Position numbers and translations under genes: made by a program
Origin: Gordonia sp. PP30
Lineage (GTDB): Bacteria; Actinomycetota; Actinomycetes; Mycobacteriales; Mycobacteriaceae
Assembly: GCF_023100845.1 (NCBI RefSeq)
Contig: NZ_CP095864.1
Coordinates: 4,402,001 to 4,466,000 of the forward strand
Direction of reading: 5' to 3'
DNA: 64,000 bases
The notes under the pieces: model-generated
Database searches by the model: none
What the model saw: only the letters and a program-made list of their open reading frames with translations
What the model was told of the DNA's origin: nothing
Shown: positions 45,266 through 52,647 of the stretch, piece after piece
Layout: every line of letters starts with the position of its first letter
Position numbering within the stretch: position 1 is the first letter of the stretch

Positions 45266-45721
45266 ATGCCCTCGTTCTCGCAGACACGCAGCATCGTCGT
45301 CGATGCCGACCCTTCGGCGATCCGCCCGCTCATCGACGATTTCCACCGGTGGGTCGAATGGTCGCCGTGGGAGGGGCTCGATCCCGAGTTGAAGCGGTCG
45401 TATTCCGGCCCGGACGCCGGGGTCGGAGCGCGCTACGAGTGGTCCGGGAACCGGAAGGCGGGCAGCGGATCGATGGAGATCACGGCGTCGACCCCGGATC
45501 GGATCGACCTCGATCTGGAGTTCGTCGCACCGTTCAAGGCGTCCAACAAGGCCACCTTCGCGCTCGAATCCGCGGGCTCGGGGACCCGCGTCTCGTGGAC
45601 CATGCGCGGGGAACGCAACCTGCTGTTCGCGGTGATGGGCCCGCTCTTCTTCGATCGCGCCATCGCCAAGGACTTCGATCGCGGCCTCGCCGCCCTGAAG
45701 GACCTCGCGGAACGGCGTTAG
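45266..45721 (+). CDS. SRPBCC family protein (polyketide cyclase/dehydrase-like)
   Basis: 151 residues from ATG 45266 (MPSFSQTRSIVVDADPSAI). SRPBCC fold: FHRWVEWSPWEGLDP after the first helix, then GARYEWSGNRKAGSGSMEI, ESAGSGTRVSWTMRGE, and a long C-terminal helix (IAKDFDRGLAALKDLAER). A small-molecule-binding protein of unknown ligand. The stop codon TAG is formed by the first bases of the inverted-repeat element that follows. Confidence 0.85.
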   Translation: MPSFSQTRSIVVDADPSAIRPLIDDFHRWVEWSPWEGLDPELKRSYSGPDAGVGARYEWSGNRKAGSGSMEITASTPDRIDLDLEFVAPFKASNKATFALESAGSGTRVSWTMRGERNLLFAVMGPLFFDRAIAKDFDRGLAALKDLAERR

Positions 45722-45840
45722 GCCGTGTCTCCTGAGTCTTCTCCGGGGCATCGGTGGATCCGCTGGGCGACCGACGACAACGCCGCCAGGCGTTCAGCCG
45801 ACCGCCGAGGACCGGAAAGAGACTCGGGAGACATAGCCTA
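45719..45840. mobile_element. MITE-like element with imperfect terminal inverted repeats
   Basis: The ends, TAGGCCGTGTCTCCTGAGTC on the left and the complement TAGGCTATGTCTCCCGAGTC on the right, pair over about 28 bases, enclosing 65 bases with no gene; total 122 bases. The sequence fills the space between two convergent genes and supplies a stop codon to each. TA at both outer ends could be a target duplication. It may equally be a large two-way terminator. Confidence 0.5.
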
Positions 45841-46488
45841 AACCGACGCCGACTCGCGGCCGGCTTCCGCCTCGCGGCGCACCTTGACCCGATGGAACAG
45901 CCACCGGATCAGCACCATCAGCACCGCCGCGCTGACCAGGCAGATCACCATCATGCCCATCAGCCGGACGCCCGCGGCCGCGCCGAGCAGGTAGGCCAGC
46001 AGCAGCACGGTCGACGCCCAGGTGGAGCCGCCGAGGAAGGTGGCCAGCGCATACCTGCTCACCGGCACACGCGACATCCCCGCGGCGATCGGCACCAGGG
46101 TGCGGACGTAGCCGATCCAGCGCCCGATCGGCACCGTGACATAGCTGTTGTAGCGCACCCGTTGCTGGGCGCGCTCCCACTGCTGTTCACCGAACTTGCG
46201 GCCGGCCCACGAATCCATGATGCGCGGACCGGAATGCCGGCCGAGGGCGTAGCCGGTCAGGTCGCCGCACAGTGCCGCGGCGACCGCGCAGAGGATCAGG
46301 ATGTAGATGTTCGGCTGGCCGACCGCTGCCGCGACGCCCGCCGCGATCAGGACGGCTTCGCTCGGCATGATGAGCCCGCAGATCAGCACCGCCGTCTCGG
46401 AGTAGAGCACACCGACGACCACCAGGTACACGGCCCATGCGGGCGCCATGTCGACGACATTGGTCAACCATTCGGTGATCTCGTGCAT
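45838..46488 (-). CDS. DedA/SNARE-associated family membrane protein
   Basis: 216 residues. DedA family signatures: a helix after the start, FGEQQWERAQQRVRYNSYVTVPIGRWIGYVRTLVPIAAGMSRVP in outline (the conserved RxxPxxR-like part is IGRWIGYVRTLVPIAAG), and ALATFLGGSTWASTVLLLAYLLG. DedA proteins act in membrane lipid transport, for example undecaprenyl-phosphate flipping. ATG 46488; the stop lies within the MITE-like element. One base separates it from the upstream yqgE stop, so the two are co-transcribed. Confidence 0.88.
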   Translation of the reverse strand: MHEITEWLTNVVDMAPAWAVYLVVVGVLYSETAVLICGLIMPSEAVLIAAGVAAAVGQPNIYILILCAVAAALCGDLTGYALGRHSGPRIMDSWAGRKFGEQQWERAQQRVRYNSYVTVPIGRWIGYVRTLVPIAAGMSRVPVSRYALATFLGGSTWASTVLLLAYLLGAAAGVRLMGMMVICLVSAAVLMVLIRWLFHRVKVRREAEAGRESASV

Positions 46489-46489
46489 G

Positions 46490-47077
46490 TCAGTTGGTCA
46501 GCGGGTCCGCCGGGTAGGTCGCGAGCAGGGGGAGCGGCCATTCCTGGCGCCGCAGCACCGCGTGCCAGACATCGACGGTCGCCGGGGCGAGCAGATCGGC
46601 CGGCAGCCCGGTCGCGACGATCCAGCTGCCCTCGTCCAGTTCCTCACCGAGCTGGCCGGCACTCCAGCCCGCGTAACCGGCGAAGATCCGCACCCCGGTG
46701 AGGATCGGCTCGAGTTCGTCGGGGTCGGCGTCGAGGTCGACCATGCACACCGGTCCCCGCACCCGATGCAGACGCGGCTGCGTGTCCAGGTCGACCCCCG
46801 ATTTGGCCACTCCCAGGCACACCGCCGACTCGGCCTGGACCGGCCCGCCGATGAAGACCGCGCGCGGGGACGCCGCCAGCTCCGACCACTGGGGAAGGAT
46901 GTTGAACACCGCCGCCTGACTCATCCGGTTCAGCACCACGCCGAGGGTGCCGTTCTCGTCGTGCTCGATGACGTAGATGACGGTGCGAGCGAAGGTCGGA
47001 GCGGTCAGCAGGGTCGACGCGATCAGCAGGGAACCGGGTTTCACCTGCACCGGTCCGCGAAGGTCATCGCCAGCCAC
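46490..47077 (-). CDS. YqgE/AlgH family protein (UPF0301)
   Basis: 195 residues from GTG 47077 (a TTG precedes it). It carries the family core GSLLIASTLLTAPTFARTVIYVIEH, GTLGVVLNRMS, VFIGGPVQ and RIFAGYAGWSAGQL. The biochemical function is unknown. The same family (Rv0038) lies near leuS in M. tuberculosis, next to the MFS gene Rv0037c, and here too a divergent MFS gene follows. Its end is immediately followed by the DedA gene. Confidence 0.9.
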   Translation of the reverse strand: MAGDDLRGPVQVKPGSLLIASTLLTAPTFARTVIYVIEHDENGTLGVVLNRMSQAAVFNILPQWSELAASPRAVFIGGPVQAESAVCLGVAKSGVDLDTQPRLHRVRGPVCMVDLDADPDELEPILTGVRIFAGYAGWSAGQLGEELDEGSWIVATGLPADLLAPATVDVWHAVLRRQEWPLPLLATYPADPLTN

Positions 47078-47153
47078 CAATCAATCATGGCACACACCGC
47101 ATCCTTCGTTTCACTCGAAGAACCTCTCAGTATCCGCCCGGTATTCTCGATCA

Positions 47154-48461
47154 GTGGGGTTCATCCGGTCGCTCGGGCATTCGCCCGGTCTCTGGCGCCT
47201 GCTCCTGGTCCGGCTGACCAGCCAACTGAGCGACGGCGCCTTCCAGGCCGCGCTCGCTTTCTCCATCCTGTTCAACCCGGATCGGCACACCGATCCGATG
47301 GCGGTCGCCGCCGGATTCGCGGTCCTGCTGCTGCCGTATTCGCTGATCGGACCGTTCGCCGGGGCGCTGCTCGACCACTGGGACCGGCGACGGGTACTGG
47401 TGTGGGTCAACGTCTTACGGGCCGCCGCCGTCGCTCTCGTCGCCCTCGCGATGGCGTCGAGCGCCCCGGCCGGGGTGGTGCTGGTGGCCGCGCTGGTGGT
47501 GACCGGCTGCAGCCGGTTCGTGGCCTCGGGTCTGTCCGCCTCCCTGCCGCATGTCGCGTCGCGCGAGGTCCTGATCGAGATGAACGCCTTCTTCACGACG
47601 CTCGGCGCGGCGGTGCTGGGTCTCGGCGCCGGTATCTCGGCCGGGCTGCGGGCCGTGTTCGGTTCGGGCGACAACGGCTCGGCGGCCACCCTGCTGGCGG
47701 GCGCGGCCATCGCCCTGATCTCGGCGGGCATCGCCGCCGGTTTCGACCGACGATTCCTGGGACCGGACACCCCGGACGACCGCGGGCACAGCGCGCTCTA
47801 CGCCGTCGCCCACGGGCTGCGGCACGGATTACGCGCGGCCGCCTCCACCCGGACCGTCGCCGTGGTCCTGTCGGCGATCGGCGTGCACCGCTTCGTCTTC
47901 GGCATCAACACCCTGATGCTGCTGCTCATCGTGCGCTCGGTGAACCTGGGTCCGATCCGCGGGCACGACGTCGGTGCCCTCGCGGTGATCGGCGGCGGGG
48001 TGGCGATCGGGGCTCTGGTCGCCGCGTTCACCACTCCGCTTCTGGTGCACCGGATCGGCCGGCGCTGGACCATCGTCACCGGTCTGGCCGTCGCGACCGC
48101 CGCCGAGCTCAGCCTGGTGCACATCAGCTGGACCACGATCTGCGTGAGCGCGGTCGCCCTCGGGCTGGCCGGTCAGACCATCAAGCTGTGCGGCGACCTC
48201 GCCATGCAGGCCGACATCTCCGACACCTACCGCGGACAGGTGTTCGCGGTGCAGGACGCGCTCTTCAACACCGCGTTCGTGGTCGCCATGTTCCTCGGCG
48301 CGTCGATCCTGCCGCTCGACGGCATCGCGCCCACGCTGGTGCTGCTGTGCGGCGGGCTGTACTTCTTCGCCGCGGTCGGTGTCTGGCTGCGCCACCCGCG
48401 TGACCGCAGAACATCGGCCGTCTCAGCGCCGCCGGCGGCAATGCGCCCTCGCAGCCTCTGA
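47154..48461 (+). CDS. MFS transporter (Rv0037c-like), C-terminus altered by a repeat
   Basis: 435 residues from GTG 47154. Twelve-helix major facilitator: RLTSQLSDGAFQAALAFSILF, DHWDRRRVLVWVNVLR (loop 2-3 motif), second half with GRRWTIVTGLAVATAAE, and NTAFVVAMFLGA. It probably expels a drug or metabolite. The last ~20 residues (RRTSAVSAPPAAMRPRSL) are coded by repeat family C, so the natural end was likely replaced when the repeat inserted. Divergent from yqgE. Confidence 0.87.
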   Translation: MGFIRSLGHSPGLWRLLLVRLTSQLSDGAFQAALAFSILFNPDRHTDPMAVAAGFAVLLLPYSLIGPFAGALLDHWDRRRVLVWVNVLRAAAVALVALAMASSAPAGVVLVAALVVTGCSRFVASGLSASLPHVASREVLIEMNAFFTTLGAAVLGLGAGISAGLRAVFGSGDNGSAATLLAGAAIALISAGIAAGFDRRFLGPDTPDDRGHSALYAVAHGLRHGLRAAASTRTVAVVLSAIGVHRFVFGINTLMLLLIVRSVNLGPIRGHDVGALAVIGGGVAIGALVAAFTTPLLVHRIGRRWTIVTGLAVATAAELSLVHISWTTICVSAVALGLAGQTIKLCGDLAMQADISDTYRGQVFAVQDALFNTAFVVAMFLGASILPLDGIAPTLVLLCGGLYFFAAVGVWLRHPRDRRTSAVSAPPAAMRPRSL

Positions 48462-48480
48462 AACGGCCGGTGTTCTGCGG
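48404..48480. repeat. Palindromic repeat, family C, overlapping the MFS gene end
   Basis: CCGCAGAACATCGGCCGTCT on the left pairs with the complement of AGACGGCCGATGTTCTGCGG-like DNA on the right over 23 bases with two mismatches. It is a second copy of 28824-28898. It gives the MFS gene its last codons and stop and separates it from the convergent calcium-repeat gene, so it may end transcription both ways. Confidence 0.85.
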
Positions 48481-48484
48481 ACCA

Positions 48485-48898
48485 CTATCTCGCGAGACGA
48501 TCCGCGTAGCCGTCGCCGTCGGTGTCCTCCAGAATCTGATCCGCGACGCCGTCGCCGTCCAGGTCGATCTCCAGCCGACGCGGGCCCGGCGCCGGCGGGG
48601 GAGGCGGCTTGGGGCCGGAGCCCGGCGCGGGTGCGTCCGCGGGGCGTTCCCACAACCCGCGGCCGCCGTCGGTGAACGCCGTCTCTCCGGTGCCGTCGTC
48701 ATCCAGGTCGAGCACCACGTGGTCGGCGATCCCATCGCCGTCGGCGTCCCACATCGCGTCGTCGGCGAGACCGTCACCGTCGAAGTCGAGCGCCACCGCG
48801 TCCAGCACGCCGTCGTGGTTCAGGTCGAGGTCGGCCGGGGAATGCCAGGTGGACAGCTCGCCGTCACCGGTGCCGAAGAAGTACTCGAGGGAGTCCAT
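48485..48898 (-). CDS. Small protein with calcium-binding thrombospondin-3-like repeats (DUF6802-like)
   Basis: 137 residues from ATG 48898. Six Asp-rich repeats of the D(L/F/A)(D/N)xDGxxD type (LNHDGVLDAV, FDGDGLADDA, ADGDGIADHV, LDDDGTGET, LDGDGVADQI, TDGDGYADRL), interrupted after the fourth by a Pro/Gly linker. Each resembles an EF-hand or thrombospondin-3 calcium loop. No signal peptide or membrane segment is visible, so export would need another route. Neighbouring genes do not explain it. Confidence 0.75.
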   Translation of the reverse strand: MDSLEYFFGTGDGELSTWHSPADLDLNHDGVLDAVALDFDGDGLADDAMWDADGDGIADHVVLDLDDDGTGETAFTDGGRGLWERPADAPAPGSGPKPPPPPAPGPRRLEIDLDGDGVADQILEDTDGDGYADRLAR

Positions 48899-48947
48899 GA
48901 GTATTGGACGCACACCCGGCCCGCCGGGTTCCCCGACACGCCGGGCG

Positions 48948-50039
48948 TCAGTAACCCATGGTGCGGATGGCGGCGGCGAGGGCGTCGAGCTGGGACCGCC
49001 GCACGTCCAGGTGCGGGGAGACGCGCAGCACCGACTGGTCGTTCGCCAGGGGTGCACGCCAGGAATCGGCGCAGGTCACCAGGATTCCGGTCTCCTGCAG
49101 GGCACGCTTGGCGGTGAGCACGTCACTCGGCTGCCAGCCGGGCGGGGGAGCCAGGGTGACCAGGGCGGACGGCTCGTCGACCGGTTCGAGGACCTCCCAC
49201 GACCCGATCCCGTTGAGCCGCTCCCGGGTGATCTGGCCGATCTCGGCGAGTTCGCGGAAGACCCGCTGCTGCCCGATCTCCTGCAGTTCGGCGACGGCCT
49301 GCCCCAGCCCGAGAGCGCCGGCGACGTAGGCCTCGGAGGAATCCACCTCCACCGCGCGCAACGCGTCGGCACGCACCGCGAGGAAACCGACGCCGCGCGG
49401 TCCGGTCAGCCACTTGCGGGCGGTCCCGTAGACGATGTCGGCGCCGGTCACGGTCGGCACATGACCGACGGCCTGCGCCATGTCGACCACCACCGGGACC
49501 CCGGCGTGGTGAGCCACCTCCACGATCTCCAGCACCGGCTGCACCACGCCGCTCGCCGAACCGATCATGCAGACGTGGATGAAGTCGGGCTGCTCGAACT
49601 GCAGCATGTTCTCCAGCGCATCGACGTCGACCCGGCCGTAGACGTCGGCCGACGGCATGGTCCGCACCGCGATGCCGCGGCGCTCGAACTCATCGAGATT
49701 CGGCCCGAATTCGTTGGTGGCCACCCAGACGGTCGACGCGATCGGCAGGTTCCAGCTGTTCAGCAGCGCGCGCAGGCAGGCGCGCGCACTGTCCCGGTAG
49801 CTCAGCTCGTCCGGCGTGTGCCCGACCAGCGAGGCCAGCGCCCGGCGGCCACGGGCCCGCGCCGACGCCTGCTCCTCGGCCGCGACATACGACCCGCGCT
49901 CCGCCTCCCGCCACAGATGTGCGGTGATGGTCTCGATCGCCGCGCGCGAGGCACGACCCGCCGACGCGGAGTCCAGGTGCGTGATCGTGGGCTCGATCCG
50001 CGCCGCATGCCACTGTTCCCCCAGGTCGCTGCAGTACAT
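48948..50039 (-). CDS. Class V aminotransferase-fold PLP enzyme, EgtE-like C-S lyase
   Basis: 363 residues from ATG 50039. PLP Lys in YGTARKWLTGPRGVGF and Asp in VVVDMAQAVGH, the usual set of class V enzymes. Segments HLDSASAGRAS, EAERGSYVAAEEQA and LRVSPHLDV resemble mycobacterial EgtE, which cleaves hercynylcysteine sulfoxide in ergothioneine synthesis. No egtA-D gene lies in the window, so it may be a paralogue with another sulfur or selenium substrate. Nine bases separate it from the pcnA stop upstream, suggesting one operon. Confidence 0.72.
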   Translation of the reverse strand: MYCSDLGEQWHAARIEPTITHLDSASAGRASRAAIETITAHLWREAERGSYVAAEEQASARARGRRALASLVGHTPDELSYRDSARACLRALLNSWNLPIASTVWVATNEFGPNLDEFERRGIAVRTMPSADVYGRVDVDALENMLQFEQPDFIHVCMIGSASGVVQPVLEIVEVAHHAGVPVVVDMAQAVGHVPTVTGADIVYGTARKWLTGPRGVGFLAVRADALRAVEVDSSEAYVAGALGLGQAVAELQEIGQQRVFRELAEIGQITRERLNGIGSWEVLEPVDEPSALVTLAPPPGWQPSDVLTAKRALQETGILVTCADSWRAPLANDQSVLRVSPHLDVRRSQLDALAAAIRTMGY

Positions 50040-50049
50040 ACTGCTCAAT

Positions 50050-51534
50050 CTACCGCTGAGCCCACCACTGCAGTAGGGCCGCCTCGGCCTCCTCGCGGGA
50101 CAGCGGACCGGAATCGAGCCGCAGCTCCTTCAGGTACTTCCACGCCTCGCCGACCAGCGGTCCGGGTTCCAGACCGAGCAACTGCATGATCGCGTTGCCG
50201 TCGAGGTCGGGGCGCACCCGGTTCAGGTCCTCGGCCGCCTGCAGCTCGGCGATCCGCTGCTCGAGGTGGTCGTAGGTCTCCTGCAACCGCTGCGCACGAC
50301 GGCGGTTGCGGGTGGTGCAGTCCGCCCGGACCAGTTTGTGCAGGCGGTCGAGCAGCGGACCGGCGTCGGTCACGTAGCGCCGGACCGCCGAATCGGTCCA
50401 TTTGCCCTCACCGTAGCCGTGGAACCGCAGGTGGAGGAACACCAGCTGGGAGACGTCGTCGACCATGGCCTTGGAGTACTTGAGCGCCCGCATCCGTTTG
50501 CGGACCATCTTGGCGCCGACCACCTCGTGGTGGTGGAAGCTGACGCCGCCGTTGTCCTCGTGCCGCCGGGTGGCCGGCTTGCCGATGTCGTGCAGCAGCG
50601 CCGCCCAGCGCAGCACCGGGTCCGGGTCGCCGGTCTCCAGGTCGATCGCCTGCTTCAGCACGGTGAGCGAATGCTGGTAGACGTCCTTGTGCTGGTGGTG
50701 CTCATCGATGGTGAGCTTCATGCCGGGCACCTCGGGGAGGATCCGGTCGGCGAGGCCGGTCTCCACGAGCAGGTCGATGGCCTCGATCGGGTACTCGCCG
50801 CAGATCAGCTTGTCCAGCTCCACCTGGATGCGCTCGGCGGTGATGCGCTCGATCTCGCCGGCCATCGCCGTCGTCGCCGCGAGTGTCCGCTCCGACAGCG
50901 AGAAGCCCAGTTGAGAGACGAATCGGATCCCGCGCAGCATGCGCAGCGGGTCGTCGTTGAACGAGTCCTCCGGCGCCGCCGGGGTGTCGATGACGCCGGC
51001 CAGCAGGTCGTCCATGCCGCCGAGCGGGTCGACGAACTCCTGTCCGCCGTCGGCCGCCAGCTTCACCGCCATCGCGTTGACCCGGAAGTCGCGGCGGATC
51101 AGGTCACCTTCCAGGGTGTCGCCGAAGGTGACCGTCGGATTGCGGCCGATCCGGTCGTACACGTCGGCGCGGAAGGTGGTGATCTCCACGGTGTGCCCGT
51201 GCCGGGCACCGCTGACCGTGCCGAAGGCGATCCCGGTGTCCCATACCGTGTCCGCCCAGTCGGCGAGGATCTCGGCGATCACCTCCGGCCGGGCGTCGGT
51301 GGTGAAGTCGAGGTCGCCGGCCAGCCGGCCGAGCACCGCGTCGCGCACGCTGCCGCCCACCAGGTACAGCTGATGGCCGCGGTCGGCGAATCGCCGCGCG
51401 AGCGGGGTGAGGACGTCGCCCAGGTCGCGAAGCGTGATCGCCGCCGCCGCGAGCAGACGGGCTCGTCGTTCCTCGCGGGCCGCATCCACCGGCGCGCCGG
51501 GCACGGCGCGCGAAGTGGATTCACTCTGTGTCAT
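50050..51534 (-). CDS. pcnA: CCA-adding tRNA nucleotidyltransferase
   Basis: 494 residues from ATG 51534 (MTQSESTSRAV). It adds or repairs the CCA end of tRNA. The polymerase-beta head has LYLVGGSVRDAVLGRLAGDLDF (Gly-Ser loop and DxD), with RRDFRVNAMA next; an HD domain follows (WAALLHDIGKPATR). This matches Rv3907c, and the divergent NUDIX-DUF6049-MurJ operon is also in the mycobacterial order. Strong neighbour and domain evidence. Confidence 0.93.
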   Translation of the reverse strand: MTQSESTSRAVPGAPVDAAREERRARLLAAAAITLRDLGDVLTPLARRFADRGHQLYLVGGSVRDAVLGRLAGDLDFTTDARPEVIAEILADWADTVWDTGIAFGTVSGARHGHTVEITTFRADVYDRIGRNPTVTFGDTLEGDLIRRDFRVNAMAVKLAADGGQEFVDPLGGMDDLLAGVIDTPAAPEDSFNDDPLRMLRGIRFVSQLGFSLSERTLAATTAMAGEIERITAERIQVELDKLICGEYPIEAIDLLVETGLADRILPEVPGMKLTIDEHHQHKDVYQHSLTVLKQAIDLETGDPDPVLRWAALLHDIGKPATRRHEDNGGVSFHHHEVVGAKMVRKRMRALKYSKAMVDDVSQLVFLHLRFHGYGEGKWTDSAVRRYVTDAGPLLDRLHKLVRADCTTRNRRRAQRLQETYDHLEQRIAELQAAEDLNRVRPDLDGNAIMQLLGLEPGPLVGEAWKYLKELRLDSGPLSREEAEAALLQWWAQR

Positions 51535-51626
51535 GACATGCCAGCCTACCGACGCTCGATGACCGGTCGCCGCGTCAGGCCATGCGCCTGAGCTAACGGC
51601 GGGTAACGAACGGATAGAGTCGTGGT

Positions 51627-52643
51627 GTGTCAGCTGAGTCCCCGGTGAGCCGACCGGACGTCGTGAACGACGGTCCGGCCGCTGGTGACCCGCAAACCCC
51701 CCGGCCACGCCGCAATCGTCGTGGCCGCCGCCGCGGACGTCGTCGCGGCAAGGGCGGCCAGCAGCAGAACACGGCCGCCGGCGCTTCCGCCGCGGCCGCC
51801 CCGGCGGAGCAGGCGGCTCCGCGGCCAAAACCCGGCCCGCCCGGTGCGCACCGCAGCGGCGCGGCGGCCACAGCCGACACCTGCCCCAAACCGTCCGACC
51901 TCGCCCCCCGGCGACACGCCCGCGACGAGGCCGGCACGCCGGCCGCCATGCCGCGCACCCAGCGTCGTCCGCACGGGAAGAACCAGGACGGCGGCAAGAA
52001 CGACGCGGCGGGCGCGCGCCTGCGCACCGTGCGGGAGACGTCCGCGGGCGGTCTGGTCCTGACCAACCTCGACGAGCCCTTCGAGCAGCTCAAAGCCGTG
52101 CTCATCGGGCGCATCGACCGGCGCGGCCGGATGATGTGGTCGCTGCCCAAGGGGCATATCGAGACCGGGGAGACCGCCGAGCAGACCGCGATCCGCGAGA
52201 TCGCCGAGGAGACCGGCGTGACCGGCGCCGTGGTGGCCCCGCTCGGGAAGATCGACTACTGGTTCGTCAGCGAGGGCCGTCGCATCCACAAGACGGTGCA
52301 CCACTTCCTGCTGCGGTACACCGGGGGAGAGCTCTCCGATGCGGACTACGAAGTCAGTGCCGTGGCGTGGGTGCCGTTGACCGAATTGCCACGTCGTCTC
52401 ACGTACTCTGACGAGCGACGACTCGCCCGGGCCGCCGAAGGTGTGATCGCCGAACTGTGCAGCGATCCCGCCCGACTCGCCCAGTCCGAGGCCGAGGCCA
52501 ACCGGACCGAACCGAACGACTATGAGAAGGCCGCCGCCGCCCGCAACCAGCGCCGCAACGAGCCGCCGCAGGCGAAGCCGCGACGGCGACGTCGCCGACC
52601 GCGGCGATCGGGAGCGGGCAGTCGTACCGACGGTGCGAGCTGA
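51627..52643 (+). CDS. NUDIX hydrolase with long basic tails (MutT4/Rv3908-like)
   Basis: 338 residues from GTG 51627. A disordered, Arg/Gly-rich N-terminal part (residues 1-130, [17 protein letters not shown]) precedes the NUDIX fold. The box is [20 protein letters not shown] (GX5EX7REUXEE), with WSLPKGHIE before it. The C-terminus is again Arg-rich. It should cleave a nucleoside diphosphate linked to another group; mycobacterial MutT4 removes oxidised nucleotides weakly. First gene of the operon with DUF6049 and murJ, divergent from pcnA (92 bases). Confidence 0.9.
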   Translation: MSAESPVSRPDVVNDGPAAGDPQTPRPRRNRRGRRRGRRRGKGGQQQNTAAGASAAAAPAEQAAPRPKPGPPGAHRSGAAATADTCPKPSDLAPRRHARDEAGTPAAMPRTQRRPHGKNQDGGKNDAAGARLRTVRETSAGGLVLTNLDEPFEQLKAVLIGRIDRRGRMMWSLPKGHIETGETAEQTAIREIAEETGVTGAVVAPLGKIDYWFVSEGRRIHKTVHHFLLRYTGGELSDADYEVSAVAWVPLTELPRRLTYSDERRLARAAEGVIAELCSDPARLAQSEAEANRTEPNDYEKAAAARNQRRNEPPQAKPRRRRRRPRRSGAGSRTDGAS

Positions 52644-52647
52644 CCTG

